Source of the DNA: Gibbula magus | Taxonomy: Eukaryota > Mollusca > Gastropoda > Trochida > Trochidae | Direction: 5' to 3' | Assembly: GCA_936450465.1 (NCBI GenBank) | Contig: OW388303.1 | Coordinates: 6,015,193 to 6,079,192, forward strand | DNA length: 64,000 nucleotides | Shown here: positions 1-13,610 of the stretch, piece after piece | Layout of the letters: every line of letters begins with the position of its first letter | How positions within the stretch are numbered: position 1 is the stretch's first letter | Program-made: the position numbers and the translations under genes | The notes under the pieces: model-generated | Told to the model about the DNA's origin: nothing | What the model saw: the letters and a program-made list of their open reading frames with translations, nothing else | The model's database searches: none

Positions 1-2322
1 TGGATCCTTTCTTATTTCCGGTGGGTGGGTCACGTGAACGATGACTTCTTTGATGTTCACTATCCTTGTTATTGGGGATGTCTGTTCTCTGTAGTTATAA
101 TGTGCATTGTTCGTGTTCAAGGAAGTCTTCAATCACGTTGTCATTAAAAATAGGTAGTGATAATAGGAGGTTTGGTTGCCTCGATCGTTTGTGTAGGTGT
201 CAACTCGCTGTTCACATCCAATTGATTTTATAAAATTTGTTTTAATGAATGTGAAGATTGTTTCCCCCTATAAGACAAAGGATATTTATGTAAGTATATT
301 TGAATATATTTTGTTTAATTTCGATAAATTGATATTTAGTCTTTGACAGTGTGTAGGTGCTTGCTGTAAAGGGGGAAATTGGTTGTTGAGCGAAGGAGGG
401 AAAAGTGGATGTTAGATGAGATAGACAGACAGACGGACAGAACTGTTGATTAAAATCTCAGTCGCACATTAAATATAAATTCATACAAATAAAATCGATT
501 TATTATGAGAGATTTAAAAGAGTAACTATACATATAGATGGGTTTGGGGTTAGGGGTGATAGATGAGGGACGAGAGGCGAGGTGTTGCATCGCTTTTGTG
601 CGAACTAGCATAATAAAAGGTCTAACTCGTCAATTTAGCCGGACATAGGGGCAGGCGATATCAACTTTTAAAAATATTATTATGTTCATAAAATTGCAGT
701 GCAATGTATCAAGCACACGACAATGATTGTTTTAGATAAGAAACTAAGTTCCTACTTTTACATGTAGTCAAGCTACTTCAGTGCACCATTAACTCCATGC
801 AGTGTCGTGATACTTTCCCATATCTTAAAATATTCCTGGTGAGTTATACAATGTAAATGTTAACAAGATGAATACATGAGTCAAGAGCACCAATACAATG
901 ACACGATAGGAACGAAACATGTCCTGGCCACGGTTAGCACCAGTCTCCCACCAACTCTATCAAGGAGTCAACGTTATCGTTTTAGGTGAGGAGACAGGAC
1001 AATACGTTCTTTATACTAGTAGTCCTGTGAAGCAGCAACGTGTCTTACTAGTACACCCGTGACGTCACCCTAGTGACATCACATATTCATATTGCTCTAT
1101 ATTGATGAGTTGCAGTTGTGTATATTGCATACCGTTATATCAATACTATATTACTGTGATGATTGTGTTAGATATTGTCAAAAGAGATACCACCGTGCCC
1201 CATTTTAAACTTTTTAAAAATTACTTTTGTAGTGCATGTACACTACAGATTAGTTAAAGCAGGAAAGACGTAGACATATAAACAATTGTCAAGACTTGTT
1301 AACATGACAGTGTATGTCAAGTTTGTCATCCACATCATCTGTTCATGCCCTCAGATTGTGTTACAATAACTGTGAGGGTGTAAGGTTGAAGTCGACTTTT
1401 GAATTAGGGAGTTTGGTCATGCTCTCCCCACACAGATGTCACAAGTCATATGTCGATTCGGTAAAAAAAAAAAAAAGCCTGGATATCAATGGTATTTGCC
1501 TAATTTAATTTCGGAAGCGTGCGTAAAACTGATATCTTCTCATTACTTTTTCAACGTTGATATCACATTTCATATTTTTGATAAAGGTATGTTTTCGGAA
1601 ACTGGAAGCAAGTCAACTACATCGTTGAAGGCTGTTACAGTAGACGCTGGCGCCGAGCACCAGTACATGCTTAGCCGGGCTCGCCCACACAATAATCGAC
1701 TAACAACATCTAAACATTCACGTTTCCATGGCAACAGAACGATTTGTCGTCTTCGTTTTTTCTCAATGTTTTTCCTCAAGGAAGTCCACCATGAATAGGC
1801 AATTTAAGGGAAATATTATTTATTCTTAAAGATGACTGATAATAAGCACTCCCAGAACAATTGTGAATGATGAATTGTATCAGTCTTTATCGTTATATAC
1901 AGAAATAGCAATTTCAACGTCTGTATCATATTTTGGTATAGTTTTAACGGAAGTTGATTGACAAATGATACACGTTCTTTCCGTACAATGTCTAATAATA
2001 CTTGCGAACTACAAAATGGGTCATGTTTCTATATAGGTAGTAGTCATACCTGATGATTATATCACACGAACACAGATAACAGTGTTTAGCACTCATGAGG
2101 AATGTGATTCTTAATTCATTCAATCATTTCATATATTTCACTTTGTTTCAAAAAGTACGTTTACCTTGGAAAACAAATATATAATTTTTCAATAAATATA
2201 ATTAAAACGTATATCTATATATAACATAGTCAACAATCATGATGCATTTCTTAAAGTATTTTGTCAGTTTTTATATTTAAATTTACTTTATCTCCAGTAA
2301 ACTTAGACTTTGAAAAGATATT
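1..2322. other. AT-rich stretch with no gene seen
   Basis: No convincing coding exon was found on either strand. Short open frames here (for example around 1436-1798 on plus) have no recognisable motif and no supporting splice context. A CRE-like motif (tgacgtca) lies near 1069. A segment at about 1420-1447 resembles the arms of the repeat at 50850-52945, so part of this stretch may be degraded repeat. Confidence 0.5.
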
Positions 2323-2680
2323 AAATGGGCTGTAGCACGTTTAATAATGGGAAATAAAGAGATCTCGCAAAACGAAAAGAAATGTTATCAATTGCAAAAC
2401 AATCATCCTCAATCAATAAACAGAGTTCTAAAAGGAATTCTTATGGTTCGCTTAAGCAAAGTGGATACATTTCCCACCTTCGAATTATGAAAAAGGTGTT
2501 CATGCTGAAATGGCCTCTAGTAGTTTTCGTTTTATACGTGACACCGTTTTCTACGTCTACGGACAAGTTGGTAATGAGCTGATTTAACCTCTTAAGTAAA
2601 GAGATACCGTATACACTTTTATTATAAATGGCAAAGTTGAAGATATTAAATAACTGCAAAAACGAGCTACAGTGACTTCA
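2323..2680. mobile_element. Foldback MITE, about 360-bp family, diverged copy 1
   Basis: The left end reads like gggctgtagcacgttt and the right end like aaaacgagctacagtgac, an imperfect inverted pair. Translated frames inside resemble those inside the copy at 25127-25488, with a shared GGHF/RGHF-x-MNTF-like stretch, so this is an older copy lying in the opposite orientation. It has no coding capacity of its own. The limits are approximate. Confidence 0.5.
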
Positions 2681-3814
2681 TATTAGAAATATACTCATGG
2701 TAAAAATGGTTGACGCCCAAAAACAGAAAATGGATTTTAGCAAATTAAATGCATGGATAATTAAAAAAATGTTCGATATTATGGTAATTTTGAAATCAAA
2801 TGGCACAAACACATGATGTTAACTATATAATACTTTTTTCTTTTTTTTTTGTACTCACATTATGCACTTGAAGTTAACCAATAATATAATACTATTATAT
2901 GCTTAAATATCTACGTTATTACGAAGGGAGATTCTTTTCTTTAGAGGTTAGAATAATTAAAACTAGATACTCTTTCACTTTTAAGATCTGATCAGAACCC
3001 ATCGATTACAACAATTGAAGTCATTCTGCAATTTCGATGTATTATAGAAAACCGTCTTTCTACATACAAATATACTCATGGTAATAATGGTCGACACCAC
3101 CTAATAATTATGGGAATGAAATGTTATATACACAACATAACGTGTCAGGTTCGATAATGTTTTTGGTAAAACATGCTACTACAGGATGTCGTTTTGTGAA
3201 TAGTGTCATTGAGCATTTGCTATTTCTCCACTTGTACTTTAAAATACAAAAGAAAATGATATATAAGAAAAATGAAATTCATTCAAAAGAGTTCATTCCT
3301 TGCGTCTTGAGAGCTTAGCATAAGGGATATTGTTACAGTGTTTGGGTGTTCTCATTTTGGTTCTAATAAATAATAAAATGTTGAATTTAAAAAACCCATT
3401 GAACTGAACCCAAATATACACAAACTCTTTCATGGAGTCTCATTCGCACACAATACATAAATGGTAATAAGTATATAATTAATCAACACATATGGTATGT
3501 TGCCACGTGTCAAAGCCAAATCAAATTTGATGAAAACTACTACAGTATGTTACTTAAAATATGTGGAACATTTCAATAAGCTATAAAGGCCTCTTGTCGA
3601 GTTTGTTTGTAATGTTATTCCTAAAATAACATATGGTGCATATATTGTCACCAGCTGTGTGGTTGGGAAATTTATGTAGGTGTTTCATCAAATCATAGAT
3701 TGTAAATTATTGATTGAATTGCTACAATTAATTGTTATTTGATCAGCTATTCTTTATACCGTATTTGCTGAAATAAACATTGGTGTTGGACATTCAGATG
3801 ATCGTGACATATCA
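2681..3814. other. Gene-poor stretch with two Tc1-like terminus fragments
   Basis: Two segments in the same orientation, about 2690-2718 and 3070-3100, resemble the terminal inverted repeat of the Tc1 element at 28598-30238 (tatactcatggtaaaaatgg versus tacactcatggcaaaaatgg). No inverted partner was seen nearby, so they look like solo or broken ends. Nothing else is recognisable. Confidence 0.4.
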
Positions 3815-4050
3815 GGGCTCTGTTCCATAACATCCAAAACAGCGAGCGCTAAATAATCGCTCATTGAGCGCTACATTAACCCTCTCTTGAACGCGATTGC
3901 TCAATGTAGCGCAACGTAGCAAAGCGAGCAAACCTCGAGGAATCGCACCGTGTCGTTCAGAAGAGAATGCGCTACATTGAGCGCTAGATTAGCGCTACAT
4001 TAAGCGATTAATGAGCGATTATAAGCGCTCGCTGTTATGGAACGGAGCCC
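3815..4050. mobile_element. MITE, gcgagcgct family, copy 1
   Basis: The element begins gggctctgttccataac and ends with the matching inverted sequence gttatggaacggagccc. Inside are many short alternating repeats of agcgct, gcgctacattgagc and atcgctcat in both orientations, so the whole 236 bp folds on itself. Related copies lie at 31563-31795 and 50040-50232. It has no ORF. The superfamily was not assigned. Confidence 0.75.
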
Positions 4051-6124
4051 ACGTTCCCTTTTGTTTACACTAGGAGACCTTTAGAGAACGATTTAGCAAT
4101 CCTATAAAACGATGTTCCCTTCCAGACAGAGGATATACAACTCATATCTTCCAGGTAATACCTGTTTAAATTGTGCAGACGTTTTCGATTCTTATCCCCT
4201 AGACTATCTTAAAGGGAAATACCTATCACCGATCTACCGGTAGCATCCGCGATCTTGGTGTTTTTAGCATTACGTGAAATGAAAACACGCAATATTTAAC
4301 CTAATTTTACAAATTTATAACAATAAAACATACACGATGATATAATCTTCATATACTAACACATAAAATATAATAAAACTATAAAAAAAAAAAAAAAACC
4401 CAAAAAAACAATATGCTGTTTTGTTGTACTGTAACGATGAATGGCTTCAGTTCTTTGTTTTTTTATTTTTCAAGAAATGTGCTTCATCAAGTTGTGCAAT
4501 TTAAAGTAATCAAAATATTACCTTCATTAATATCTATTAAATTTGACTCTGTTTTAATCATGTATTAATAGTATATATGTGTACACGGGAATATCCTCTC
4601 GAAATTCGTTTCCACAGTAAATATCACGAAGGAAGGTGTCATGGTAGCTGTGACGTCTTAAAGAACAACTACGGTGCTTATAAAGTAGACATTTGATAAG
4701 ATTTGTAATTATTATCGACAATGACGCCCCCGCTACAACATATATAAACTTATTCATTATTGATACATAGGAGTAAAATTATCTAAGCCTTTTTTAACAT
4801 ATGATGCATAAACGATATCAACGAGAATAGTACGCCTACAGAATTAATGGAAAATCGATACGTATTTTGTTTTATTGTCCATGTCTTTGGATGCATTACG
4901 TCAATACTTCCGTCGATGAAAGAATTCTGTCATTAAGTTTCAGTATTAAGTTTTAATAATCCACTGCTCTATTTACATTGACATTTCGAAACAGTGGGTG
5001 TGTCAAAAGCATGTATGTCAAATGTAGATATTTGTTTTTTCGTCCAAAAACTTCCACTTGACATAACACTTCAGACATCGTAGTCTACAGGATTCCTATC
5101 GTTTGACAGTAGATTTATCCCAATGCTCCGCCGTCGTCAACTACATGACATCAAAATTCGTTTACATCATCGAGTAATGCCATTACAATCATATGACGTT
5201 AGTAACACGATGACGTCACAATGCCATGGTCACCGTATCGTAAGTCAAATGACAGCTTTATCATTTTACATTGCAACGTAATGAAGAATGGTGTTGATAT
5301 AATTTATAATGGTAATATAATTTCACCCTCATGTCTTCTGATGTCAAATATATTCTCTCGGATATTTGTAACTTTTATCAAAACGTGATGATATATTTGA
5401 TATCAGAAGACACTTGGGTGGGGTTATCTGTGTATCCACCACTTCAATAAAGCCGACTGGCCAGTGATGTTTTATTAATGAGGTATTTGCCATATCTTAT
5501 GTATGTACCACGAATCCTCATCGTATGCCTTACTTGTGTATCTTAATCCTCATTGTATATCTTATACGTGCTGATTAATTATGTTTGCATATCCTTCTCG
5601 AGTGTTTCAATCTCCTTGACCGAGTTTCCTTGCAATTGTTATATTTTTCTGCATAAATGTAGCATACCCTGTTATGTCCCACATTCCACCTGATGAAGGA
5701 GTAAGCATATGCTTATTCCGAATCCTCGTGAATGTTCATAATAAAGAACTTATTCAGAAAAAGCTTGTTAATATTATGCCGTGCATGATTTATTCGAACT
5801 AGCCAATCTGTCCTGGCGTTACAATAATGCAGTATTTCTGCTTAAAGCTTGCATTTTGGTGCAAGTTAATTATAAACAGTAGATAGTTACCAACGTGTTT
5901 GTTTTTGTATTCAGTTGACGTATGGTATCATCTTTATATCGTACACCACAATTATGTTAAACCTGCCTCTACAACGTTATGAGATATATTGCTACTTCTT
6001 CATTATATATTCTTCCTGGCTCCAGATGGAAGCAACACTATAAATACATCTTCCTTGGTCTTGAAACAAATTGTTTGAAAGCAAAATATTATTAGTCAAT
6101 CAATTTCATGAAATGTGGATATAT
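4051..6124. other. Gene-free AT-rich stretch
   Basis: No gene was recognised. A small minus-strand open frame at 4554-4757 (67 aa) has a hydrophobic start but no known motif. The stretch contains one foldback element, listed separately at 5316-5429. Confidence 0.4.
5316..5429. mobile_element. Small foldback element (about 114 bp)
   Basis: The left arm, with gtcttctgatgtcaaatata, is inverted in the right arm, with tatatttgatatcagaagac. The arms are about 37 bp with a few mismatches, separated by a loop of about 40 bp. This is typical of a MITE or a solo foldback; the target-site duplication is unclear. Confidence 0.55.
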
Positions 6125-6652
6125 ACTGACGGGCAAAAGAAAGTATATGGCTCAGTTGTATTTATCATATGTATAATTTTCAAAGTCAAATATCTCGAGT
6201 TTTCGACGTCGTATTCAAAAACGGACTAGTTTGTGAAATTAGTCCAAAACATTAAATCAGTCAAAGAATACCTCTACGCGGTTTGACTTTTTTTTATCAA
6301 AATTTAAATTTTAAATTTTGAAATTCCCCCAAATTAATTTTGATAAAACACAACTGTTCATCGACATATAACACATACTGTGTGTGAAAATCAATAAATG
6401 TGCCTCGTCCTGCACACATTTACAACATTTTGAACACGGAAGGGGTCATGCTGGTGTCAATTTAATTTCTTACTCCTGTCTACTTAAAATAATGATATTT
6501 TAGTTAAAAAATAAAATAGTCACCAATTAAGTCATTCACACTACTGCCGAGGGGTGTTATTGTATCGTGCCATAAACAAATGTATCTCATTTCTTTAAAA
6601 TATTGAATTTATCGAAAACAAGTGAGTGTTATACTTTCTTTTGCCCGTCAGT
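6125..6652. mobile_element. Non-autonomous DNA transposon with 23-bp TIRs
   Basis: A perfect 23-bp inverted repeat beginning actgacgggcaaaagaaag lies at 6125-6147 and 6630-6652. The 528 bp between the outer ends is AT-rich and carries no transposase. A clean TA target duplication is not visible on the right side. The right end stops about 15-20 bp before the first recognisable 48-bp satellite monomer. Superfamily assignment (Tc1/mariner-like) is a guess. Confidence 0.7.
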
Positions 6653-7999
6653 TTACATAAGAAATACATACTAGATACTACATCATTCTTACTGAAACCG
6701 ATTGGAATAAGTAAAGACATAGATAATTCATCATCCTTTCTGAAACCCATTAGAATAAATAAATACACAGATACTTCATCATTCTTTCTTAAACACATTT
6801 GAATAAATAAATACACAGATAATTCATCATCCTTTCTGAAACACATTAGAATAAATAAATACACAGAGACTTCATCATTCTTTCTGAAACCAATTAAAAT
6901 AAATAAATACACAGACTTTATCATTCTTTCTGAAACCCATTAGAATAAATAAATACACAGAGACTTCATCATTCTTTCTGAAACCCATTAGAATAAGTAA
7001 ATACACAGAGACTTCATCATTCTTTCTGAAACCCATTAGAATAAGTAAATACACAGAGACTTCATCATTCTTTCTGAAACCCATTAGAATAAGTAAATAT
7101 ACAGAGACTTCATCATTCTTTCTAAAACCCATTAGAATAAGTAAATACACAGAGACTTCATCATTCTTTCTGAAACCAATTAGAGTAGGTTAATACACAG
7201 ATACTTCATCATTCTTTCTGAAACCCATTAGAATAAGTAAATACACAGAGACTTCATCATTCTTTCTGAAACCCATTAGAATAAGTTAATACACAGAGAC
7301 TTCATCATTCTTTCTGAAACCCATTAGAATAAGTTAATACACAGAGACTTCATCATTCTTTCTGAAACCCATTAGAATAAGTTAATACACAGAGACTTCG
7401 TCATTCTTTCTGAAACCCATTAGAATAAGTAAATACACAAATACTTCATCATTCTTTCTGAAACCCATTAGAATAAGTAAATACACAGAGACTTCATCAT
7501 TCTTTCTGAAACCCATTAGAATAAGTTAATACACAGAGACTTCATCATTCTTTCTGAAACCCATTAAAATAAGTAAATACACAAAGACTTCATCATTCTT
7601 TCTGAAACCCATTAGAATAAGTAAATACACAGAGACTTCATCATTCTTTCTGAAACCCATTAGAGTAAGTTAATACACAGATACTTCATCATTCTTTCTG
7701 AAACCCATTAGAATAAGTAAATACACAGAGACTTCATCATTCTTTCTGAAACCAATTAGAATAAGTAAATACACAGAGACTTCATCATTCTTTCTGAAAC
7801 CCATTAGAATAAGTAAATACACAGAGACGTCATCATTCGTTCTTAAACCCATTAGAATAAGTAAATACACAGAGACTTCATAATTCTTTCTGAAACCCAT
7901 TAAAATAAATGAATACACATACTTCATCATTCTTTCTGAAACCCATTAGAATAAATAAATACACAGAGACTTCATCATTCTTTCTGAAACCCATTAGAA

Positions 8000-9160
8000 T
8001 AAGTAAAGACACAGAGACTTCATCATTCTTTCTGAAACCCATTAGAATAAGTAAATACACAGAGACTTCATCATTCTTTCTGAAACCCATTAGAATAAGT
8101 AAATACACAGAGACTTCATCATTCTTTCTGAAACCCAGTAGAATAAGTAAATACACAGATACTTCATCATTCTTTCTGAAACCCATTAGAATACGTAAAT
8201 ACACAAAGACTTCATCATTCTTTCTGAAACACATTAGAATAAGTAAATACACAGATACTTCATCATTCTCTCTGAAAGCCATTAGAATAAATAAATACAC
8301 AGAGACTTCATCATTCTTTCTGAAACCCATTAGAATAAGTAAATACACAGATACTTCATCATTCTTTCTGAAACCCATTAGAATAAGTAAAGACACAGAG
8401 ACTTCATCATTCTTTCTGAAACCCATTAGAATAAGTAAATACACAGATACTTCATCATTCTTTCTGAAACCCATTAGAATAAGTAAATACACAGAGACTT
8501 CATCATTCTTTCTGAAACCCATTAGAATAAGTTAATACACAGATACTTCATCATTCTTTCTGAAACCCATTAGAATAAGTAAATACACAGAGACTTCATC
8601 ATTCTTTCAGAAACCCATTAGAATAAGTAAATACACAGAGACTTCATCATTCTTTCTGAAACCCATTAGAATACGTAAATACACAGAGACTTCATCATTC
8701 TTTCTGAAACCCATTAGAATAAGTAAATACACAGAGACTTCATCATTCTTTCTGAAACCCAGTAGAATAAGTAAATACACAGATACTTCATCATTCTTTC
8801 TGAAACCCATTAGAATACGTAAATACACAGAGACTTCATCATTCTTTCTGAAACACATTAGAATAAGTAAATACACAGATACTTCATCATTCTCTCTGAA
8901 AGCCATTAGAATAAATAAATACACAGAGACTTCATCATTCTTTCTGAAACCCATTAGAATAAGTAAATACACAGATACTTCATCATTCTTTCTGAAACCC
9001 ATTAGAATAAGTAAAGACACAGAGACTTCATCATTCTTTCTGAAACCCATTAGAATAAGTAAATACATAGATACTTCATCATTCTTTCTGAAACCCATTA
9101 GAATAAGTAAATACACAGAGACTTCATCATTCTTTCTGAAACCCATTAGAATAAGTTAAT
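8000..9160. repeat. Satellite subarray with a 624-bp (13-monomer) duplication
   Basis: A distinctive monomer with tctctctgaaagccattag occurs twice, its tctgaaagcc core starting at 8271 and 8895. The interval is 624 bp, exactly 13 x 48, and the order of neighbouring variant monomers matches between the two blocks. This indicates a segmental duplication inside the array. Confidence 0.8.
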
Positions 9161-9530
9161 ACACAGATACTTCATCATTCTTTCTGAAACCCATACGAAT
9201 AAGTAAATACACAGAGACTTCATCATTCTTTCAGAAACCCATTAGAATAAGTAAATACACAGAGACTTCATCATTCTTTCTGAAACCCATTAGAATACGT
9301 AAATACACAGAGACTTCATCATTCTTTCTGAAACCAATTAGAATAAGTAAATACACAGAGACTTCATCATTCTTTCTGAAACCCATTAGAATAAGTAAAT
9401 ACACAGATACTTCATCATTCTTTCTGAAACCCATTAGAAAAAGTAAATACACAGATACTTCATCATTCTTTCTGAAACCCATTAGAATAAGTTAATACAC
9501 AGATACTTCATCATTCTTTCTGAAACCCAT

Positions 9531-12500
9531 TAGAAAATGTAAATACACAGATACTTCATCATTCTTTCTGAAACCCATTAGAATAAGTATATACACAGAT
9601 ACTTCATCATTCTTTCTGAAACCCATTAGAATACGTAAATACACAGATACTTCATCATTCTTTCTGAAACCCATTAGAAAAAGTAAATACACAGAGACTT
9701 CATCATTCTTTCTAAAACCCATTAGAATAAGTAAATATACAGATACTTCATCATTCTTTTTGAAACCCATTAGAATAAGTAAATACACAGATACTTCATC
9801 ATTCTTTCTGAAACCCATTAGAATACGTAAATACACAGATACTTCATTATTTTTTCTGAAACCCATTAGAATAAGTAAATACACAGAGACTTCATCATTC
9901 TTTCTAAAACCGATTAGAATAAGTAAATACACAGATACTTCATCAATCTTTCTGAAACCCTTTAGAATAAGTAAATACAGAGATACTTCATCATTCTTTC
10001 TGAAACCCATTAGAATAAGTAAATACACAGATACTTCATTATTTTTTCTGAAACCCATTAGAATAAGTAAATACACAGAGACTTCATCATTCTTTCTGAA
10101 ACCCATTAGAATAAGTAAATACACAGAGACTTCATCATTCTTTCTGAAACCCATTAGAATAAGTAAATACACAGAGACTTCATCATTCTTTCTGAAACCC
10201 ATTAGAATAAGTAAATACACAGATACTTCATCATTCTTTCTGAAACCCATTAGAAAAAGTAAATACACAGAGACTTCATCATTCTTTCTGAAACCCATTA
10301 GAATAAGTTAATATACAGATACTTCATCATTCTTTCTGAAACCCATTAGAATAAGTAAATACACAGATACTTCATCATTCTTTCTGAAACCCATTAGAAT
10401 ACGTAAATACACAGAGACTTCGTCATTCTTTCTTAACATTAGAATAAGTAAATACACAGATACTTCATCATTCTTTCTGAAACCCATTAGAAAATGTAAA
10501 TACACAGATACTTCATCATTCTTTCTGAAACCCATTAGAATAAGTATATACACAGATACTTCATCATTCTTTCTGAAACCCATTAGAATACGTAAATACA
10601 CAGATACTTCATCATTCTTTCTGAAACCCATTAGAAAAAGTAAATACACAGAGACTTCATCATTCTTTCTGAAACCCATTAGAATAAGTAAATATACAGA
10701 TACTTCATCATTCTTTTTGAAACCCATTAGAATAAGTAAATACACAGATACTTCATCATTCTTTCTGAAACCCATTAGAATACGTAAATACACAGATACT
10801 TCATTATTTTTTCTGAAACCCATTAGAATAAGTAAATACACAGAGACTTCATCATTCTTTCTAAAACCGATTAGAATAAGTAAATACACAGATACTTCAT
10901 CATTCTTTCTGAAACCCATTAGAATAAGTAAATACAGAGATACTTCATCATTCTTTCTGAAACCCATTAGAATAAGTAAATACACAGATACTTCATTATT
11001 TTTTCTGAAACCCATTAGAATAAGTAAATACACAGAGACTTCATCATTCTTTCTGAAACCCATTAGAATAAGTAAATACACAGAGACTTCATCATTCTTT
11101 CTGAAACCCATTAGAATAAGTAAATACACAGAGACTTCATCATTCTTTCTGAAACCCATTAGGATAAGTAAATACACAGATACTTCATCATTCTTTCTGA
11201 AACTCATTAGAATAAGTAAATACACAGAGACTTCATCATTCTTTCTGAAACCCATTAGAATAAGTAAATACACAGATACTTCATCATTCTTTCTGAAACC
11301 CATTAGAATACGTAAATACACAGAGACTTCGTCATTCTTTCTTAACATTAGAATAAGTAAATACACAGATACTTCATCATTCTTTCTGAAACCCATTAGA
11401 AAATGTAAATACACAGATACTTCATCATTCTTTCTGAAACCCATTAGAATAAGTATATACACAGATACTTCATCATTCTTTCTGAAACCCATTAGAATAC
11501 GTAAATACACAGATACTTCATCATTCTTTCTGAAACCCATTAGAAAAAGTAAATACACAGAGACTTCATCATTCTTTCTGAAACCCATTAGAATAAGTAA
11601 ATATACAGATACTTCATCATTCTTTTTGAAACCCATTAGAATAAGTAAATACACAGATACTTCATCATTCTTTTTGAAACCCATTAGAATAAGTAAATAC
11701 ACAGATACTTCATCATTCTTTCTGAAACCCATTAGAATACGTAAATACACAGATACTTCATTATTTTTTCTGAAACCCATTAGAATAAGTAAATACACAG
11801 AGACTTCATCATTCTTTCTAAAACCGATTAGAATAAGTAAATACACAGATACTTCATCAATCTTTCTGAAACCCTTTAGAATAAGTAAATACAGAGATAC
11901 TTCATCATTCTTTCTGAAACCCATTAGAATAAGTAAATACACAGATACTTCATTATTTTTTCTGAAACCCATTAGAATAAGTAAATACACAGAGACTTCA
12001 TCATTCTTTCTGAAACCCATTAGAATAAGTAAATACACAGAGACTTCATCATTCTTTCTGAAACCCATTAGAATAAGTAAATACACAGAGACTTCATCAT
12101 TCTTTCTGAAACCCATTAGAATAAGTAAATACACAGATACTTCATCATTCTTTCTGAAACCCATTAGAATACGTAAATACACAGATACTTCATTATTTTT
12201 TCTGAAACCCATTAGAATAAGTAAATACACAGAGACTTCATCATTCTTTCTAAAACCGATTAGAATAAGTAAATACACAGATACTTCATCAATCTTTCTG
12301 AAACCCTTTAGAATAAGTAAATACAGAGATACTTCATCATTCTTTCTGAAACCCATTAGAATAAGTAAATACACAGATACTTCATTATTTTTTCTGAAAC
12401 CCATTAGAATAAGTAAATACACAGAGACTTCATCATTCTTTCTGAAACCCATTAGAATAAGTAAATACACAGAGACTTCATCATTCTTTCTGAAACCCAT

Positions 12501-13610
12501 TAGAATAAGTAAATACACAGAGACTTCATCATTCTTTCTGAAACCCATTAGAATAAGTAAATACACAGATACTTCATCATTCTTTCTGAAACTCATTAGA
12601 ATAAGTAAATACACAGAGACTTCATCATTCTTTCTGAAACCCATTAGAATAAGTAAATACACAGATACTTCATCATTCTTTCTGAAACCCATTAGAATAC
12701 GTAAATACACAGAGACTTCGTCATTCTTTCTTAACATTAGAATAAGTAAATACACAGATACTTCATCATTCTTTCTGAAACCCATTAGAAAATGTAAATA
12801 CACAGATACTTCATCATTCTTTCTGAAACCCATTAGAATAAGTATATACACAGATACTTCATCATTCTTTCTGAAACCCATTAGAATACGTAAATACACA
12901 GATACTTCATCATTCTTTCTGAAACCCATTAGAATAAGTAAATACACAGAGACTTCATCATTCTTTCTGAAACCCATTAGAATAAGTAAATATACAGATA
13001 CTTCATCATTCTTTTTGAAACCCATTAGAATAAGTAAATACACAGATACTTCATCATTCTTTTTGAAACCCATTAGAATAAGTAAATACACAGATACTTC
13101 ATCATTCTTTCTGAAACCCATTAGAATACGTAAATACACAGATACTTCATTATTTTTTCTGAAACCCATTAGAATAAGTAAATACACAGAGACTTCATCA
13201 TTCTTTCTAAAACCGATTAGAATAAGTAAATACACAGATACTTCATCAATCTTTCTGAAACCCTTTAGAATAAGTAAATACAGAGATACTTCATCATTCT
13301 TTCTGAAACCCATTAGAATAAGTAAATACACAGATACTTCATTATTTTTTCTGAAACCCATTAGAATAAGTAAATACACAGAGACTTCATCATTCTTTCT
13401 GAAACCCATTAGAATAAGTAAATACACAGAGACTTCATCATTCTTTCTGAAACCCATTAGAATAAGTAAATACACAGAGACTTCATCATTCTTTCTGAAA
13501 CCCATTAGAATAAGTAAATACACAGATACTTCATCATTCTTTCTGAAACCCATTAGAAAAAGTAAATACACAGAGACTTCATCATTCTTTCTGAAACCCA
13601 TTAGAATAAG
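9531..13610. repeat. Higher-order repeat block of the satellite (909/957/1389-bp copies)
   Basis: A monomer with tagaaaatgtaaatac recurs at 9531, 10488, 11397 and 12786. The intervals of 957, 909 and 1389 bp are 20, 19 and 29 monomers minus 3 bp. Within each copy the same order of variants follows (gtatatac, then aatacgtaa). The 3-bp shortfall comes from one 45-bp monomer per interval. Confidence 0.85.

Noticed and set aside
1436..1798. 120-codon plus frame as a gene
   Set aside because: No motif, an A-run in the 5' part, no splice or conservation clue; overlaps an opposite frame of similar quality.
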